Source of the DNA: Crambe crambe
Taxonomy: Eukaryota > Porifera > Demospongiae > Poecilosclerida > Crambeidae
Length of the DNA: 64,000 nucleotides
Assembly: GCA_963924555.1 (NCBI GenBank)
Contig: OZ004588.1
Location: forward strand, 6,297,205-6,361,204
Direction: 5' to 3'
Below, in pieces: positions 61,296-64,000 of this stretch. The notes below the pieces were generated by a model. The model did no database searches. It saw only the letters and a program-made list of their open reading frames with translations, and had not been told where the DNA came from. Position 1 is the first letter of the stretch. Every line of letters begins with the position of its first letter. The translations under genes and the position numbers were made by a program.

Positions 61296-62416
61296 CTCCT
61301 CCCTCATGAGTGAGTGTGCCAAGCATGGTTATATGGTTACAGGTTTAGTCATCTTGTACTTGGTTGATAGTAGTGAAGGGCAACTGTCTCTTTTGATAGT
61401 AGTCCTGTTTATGATTCTAGTCTTTAGTCATGACTTGCTGATAGCTAGCTAAACAGTTGATCTAAATCCATGGAGATGAGTATGAAACATGGGACATTGA
61501 TTAGTAGCCAGGTGGGAAAGTGGTTCCAGTGTTTCACTGTTCCAATAGCAACCTTTGTTGACTGTATATAGGCATTGTATTTCTAGGTCATGACTTGTAC
61601 TGATACTATACTACACTATAGCTAGGTCTTTGGATTACTTTGATTATTATCATGTAGTTGAACTCACAATGAAAGTTGAAAGCTCTTCATTGTAAGACAA
61701 TAGAGTGTATGTCTGAGTTTATTTCCCCCTAAAACCTACAGTATAGCTAACTAGCTCAATTAATGATCCCTTAGCAATGTTTGAGCATGCATATACAATG
61801 AAAATGTACTCGAGATTGATTTTTGATAGTGATGAAGTCATTAAGTAACTGCATGATGTTCATGTTGCTATGAAAAAAAAGGATCAGGGCAGCCACAGAA
61901 TATCCATGGTGAACGTCAAGTAATTGATCACTTAGCATACAATGAAAGTTTATTTCATTTGATAGTGATGCAGTTATTAATTAGCTGCTGCTATAAAGAA
62001 TAGCAAGGGAAGCCATTGAATGTCTTGATATCAATTACACTTACAAACACATTGAAAATACTGAAAGTATTTCCCCTCTATTTTGATAATGGCGTGGTTT
62101 AGGTATACAAGAGAAAAAGAAAAAAGGTTGCTGAATTAATTTCAAGGGTAGCCATAAAGTGTATGGATAGAGAATCGTTCCTTAGCTCATGAATATGAAA
62201 ATAAAAATGATGCATATGCTGTTATACTGAGCATGTGAGAGAGCATACAGGAATGAAGACCTGGAAATAAACTTTCATTCTAACTAGTATAACCAAATGT
62301 GAATATTAGCTAAAGATCAAAATCTCATCTCATAATGAGTATAGCTATGAAGACTCATAAACTCTCCTGGTTGGATTAGCTAACTCATGGCCACATGCAC
62401 ATCATGAATAGAAGGG
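61296..62416. other. Shared upstream region between the two peptide genes
   Basis: About 1.1 kb between the two TATA boxes, AT-rich, with no ORF of note. Phrases such as ATTGATTTTTGATAGTGATG, AAGTCATTAA and AATGAAAGTTTATTTC/AATGAAAGTTGAAAGC recur, and the CATACAATGAAA motif occurs more than once. It could hold common regulatory elements. Confidence 0.5.
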
Positions 62417-62424
62417 TATAAAAG
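62417..62424 (+). promoter_or_regulatory. TATA box of peptide gene 2
   Basis: TATAAAAG, about 81 bases before the ATG, the same octamer as in the divergent paralogue. Confidence 0.75.
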
Positions 62425-62504
62425 TAGAGGTGTTTAAGCCAAAGTATCATCACTGTTCCACACTTTGAGATCAAGATTCAAACGACCAGTTGAGAAAAAA
62501 AATC

Positions 62505-62786
62505 ATGAAGTATCTCATCATTTTCCTTCTTCTCGGTATTGTTCTCACTAAGGCCCTGACCTCTCCTGCTAAGGATTCAAACAAAGATTTGGAAGGGATC
62601 ATGAACCAGAACGTGGACTCAAATAGCCCAGGAGGTGCACTTGTTGTCGAAGAAGAAGAAGAAGAACCTTCATCCCAAACTCAAGAGGATGCATCTTCAA
62701 ACTGGTTCTGGCGTCGACCTAAACGTTACCGTTACTGTCACTACGTTAGGGTTAAGCGCTGCTACTATCGTTATCGTCGGGGATAG
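62505..62786 (+). CDS. Small secreted peptide precursor 2 (Arg/Tyr-rich 2-Cys tail, C-terminal Gly)
   Basis: Single exon, 93 residues, family unrecognised. The signal peptide is MKYLIIFLLLGIVLTKA. The spacer ends in six consecutive Glu (residues 49-54), then SSQTQEDASSN. The tail from residue 67 is WFWRRPKRYRYCHYVRV, then KRCYYRYRRG. The last 27 residues hold eleven Arg/Lys and no acidic residue, with two Cys seven residues apart flanked by Tyr and Arg. This resembles, by architecture only, single-disulfide beta-hairpin antimicrobial peptides such as arenicin or tachyplesin. The terminal Gly would be an amide donor. No Lys-Arg plus acid junction marks a certain processing site; the acid-to-basic switch at residues 66-70 is the likely boundary. 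Confidence 0.8.
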   Translation: MKYLIIFLLLGIVLTKALTSPAKDSNKDLEGIMNQNVDSNSPGGALVVEEEEEEPSSQTQEDASSNWFWRRPKRYRYCHYVRVKRCYYRYRRG

Positions 62787-63272
62787 TTATCACCATGGAG
62801 GGATAAATAGATGGCTGCAAAACTGTAATGTGACTTTTTTTAAATAGAATTAGCATGAAGAGACATTTTTAGTAACCATTTGCCAGCATTTTAGTTGGAT
62901 AATAAACAAAACTTAATAGCTAAGACAATTTTTTTAGATAATTTCATTGAAAGTTTCTTCAATGCTGTATTGTATGTAGTTACACACCATGAGGGCAACA
63001 AAATTGCTTTATATATAGCTAATTTCTTCAAGATTAACCCGTGATACAGGGTGGACATGATTGTGATCACCTGGGCCCTGGCCAGAAGGGCATTTGCAAT
63101 TCGTGTGTGACATTACGTATCTCATGCTATACTGAGCATGTGCACAGTCATTATTTCCAAGGCAACTGATTGATTTCTACCACTTTAATACATAGTAGGT
63201 AGCTGAACATATGTAATTAGCTGCTACATCAAAAAGGATGATGAACAAGTAAAGGAAAAAAATATTTATTCA

Positions 63273-63488
63273 AGAAAAGTAGGGATGGCTGTATGCAGTT
63301 CAAAAAAGTTCAGCAACAAGAAAGTGAACTTCAGTCAAGTAACCCCTTACCCATCACCTAATTATTCCTACTTTACTCCTCATCTTGGCCTGACATGGGA
63401 ATGAAGTAGGAATAGTTAACTCGTGTAGTTGGTGATGGGTAAGGGCTAAAGTTCTTCTTTGAACCGCACACAGCCATCCCTACTTTTC
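63273..63488. mobile_element. Foldback element, about 216 bp
   Basis: The arms GAAAAGTAGGGATGGCTGT and ACAGCCATCCCTACTTTTC are exact inverted repeats apart from small differences further in (CCCCTTACCCATCACC pairs with GGTGATGGGTAAGGG). It forms one long imperfect hairpin with no coding content. Confidence 0.85.
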
Positions 63489-63544
63489 TTTTTTATTCAG
63501 AATAATCTCTAGGCACACAATGAAAGTTTTTTTTTACTCATTGA

Positions 63545-63840
63545 CTAGCAATTAATTACATGATGAATGACATGCACACAACACAGCTGCTGCAGCCAGT
63601 TAGCATTGACTTCGCAACATCTAAAAAAGATGCTTGAATGTTCTACTGATTCCATTTTGACATTAATAATATGCACACATGCAGCTGCAGCATTGACTTA
63701 GCGACATCTAAGTCAGCATTTTAACTAAAATAAAATGTTTTGCTGATTCCATTTTGACATGCATGACATGATGAATAACATGTACATAGCTGCTGCAGTC
63801 AGTCGGCATTGACTTAGCAACATCTAGGTCAACTATTGAT
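63545..63840 (+). repeat. About 100 bp tandem repeat, three units
   Basis: Units contain CAGCTGCTGCAG-CAGT, GCATTGACTTAGCAACATCT, AA and TGCTGATTCCATTTTGACAT. The array ends about 45 bases before the broken third peptide fragment. Confidence 0.88.
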
Positions 63841-63885
63841 ACTGAAAGAAAAGATGCCTGAAGTTTTTTTTCTGGGAAAGAAATT

Positions 63886-63975
63886 GAGTCTGAGCCTGAA
63901 GAACCTTCATCCCAAACTCAAGAGGATGCATCTTCAAACTAGTTCTGGTGTTACCATTACTGTCATTACGGGGTT
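63886..63975 (+). pseudogene. Fragment of a third peptide gene
   Basis: 63886-63942 reads ESEPEEPSSQTQEDASSN and then TAG, matching peptide 2 residues 50-66, with the Trp67 codon TGG turned into a stop. After the stop, TTCTGGTG-TTACCATTACTGTCATTACG still matches the gene, with about 14 bases deleted. There is no signal-peptide part upstream. Confidence 0.85.
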
Positions 63976-64000
63976 AACATAAACATAAACATAGCTGTAC

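Larger units (their letters stand above)
62787..63885. other. Downstream region of peptide gene 2
   Basis: Contains AATAAACAAAAC at 62900 as a possible polyadenylation signal, a 216 bp foldback (63273-63488) and a tandem repeat (63545-63840). No coding region is supported. Confidence 0.7.

Noticed and set aside
61197-61322. N-terminal extension of peptide precursor 1
   Set aside because: The upstream in-frame ATG sits immediately after the TATA box, and the internal MKYVLVF start matches the signal peptide of the paralogue.

Overview
The window is animal DNA: AT-rich, with many short phase-consistent introns, single-copy metazoan genes (BAZ2, G6PC, YIPF6, RHEB, SCPx thiolase) and a family of short-chain spongin-type collagens. 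The collagens and the compact layout point to a demosponge, plausibly Amphimedon queenslandica; the species name is my inference and was not checked. All gene models were built by eye from splice sites. In every model except the BAZ2 gene, which runs off the window, the exon lengths sum to a multiple of three.

Layout. (1) 70-13375, minus: a BAZ2/TIP5-type chromatin remodeller gene, cut by the left edge after its DDT domain. (2) 13736-18145, plus: a five-exon glucose-6-phosphatase. (3) 19813-21571, minus: YIPF6. (4) 21754-25561, plus: RHEB. (5) 25.7-57.9 kb, minus: a mitochondrial-looking SCPx-type thiolase. Its second intron (about 18 kb) contains an opposite-strand array of short-chain collagen genes, collagen pseudogenes and several MITE-like transposons. 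Inside this region about 9.7 kb is present twice in tandem (25747-35445 and 35446-45226), so thiolase exons 3-11 and one collagen gene each occur twice. (6) 58038-59619, plus: a secreted DUF547 protein. (7) 60882-61196 (minus) and 62505-62786 (plus): a head-to-head pair of small secreted peptide precursors, each with a signal peptide, an acidic propiece and a basic Cys-containing tail ending in Gly. A broken third copy lies at about 63.89 kb.

The main genes strictly alternate in strand, forming four divergent pairs. Three of these share very short intergenic promoters (360, 182 and 102 bp between start codons).

The most novel items are the peptide pair, which resembles antimicrobial or amidated peptide precursors and belongs to no family I recognise; the tandem duplication whose breakpoint sits inside a foldback transposon; the palindromic MITE inserted in the 5' leader of two collagen genes; and a stem-containing dispersed repeat that fills the thiolase intron.
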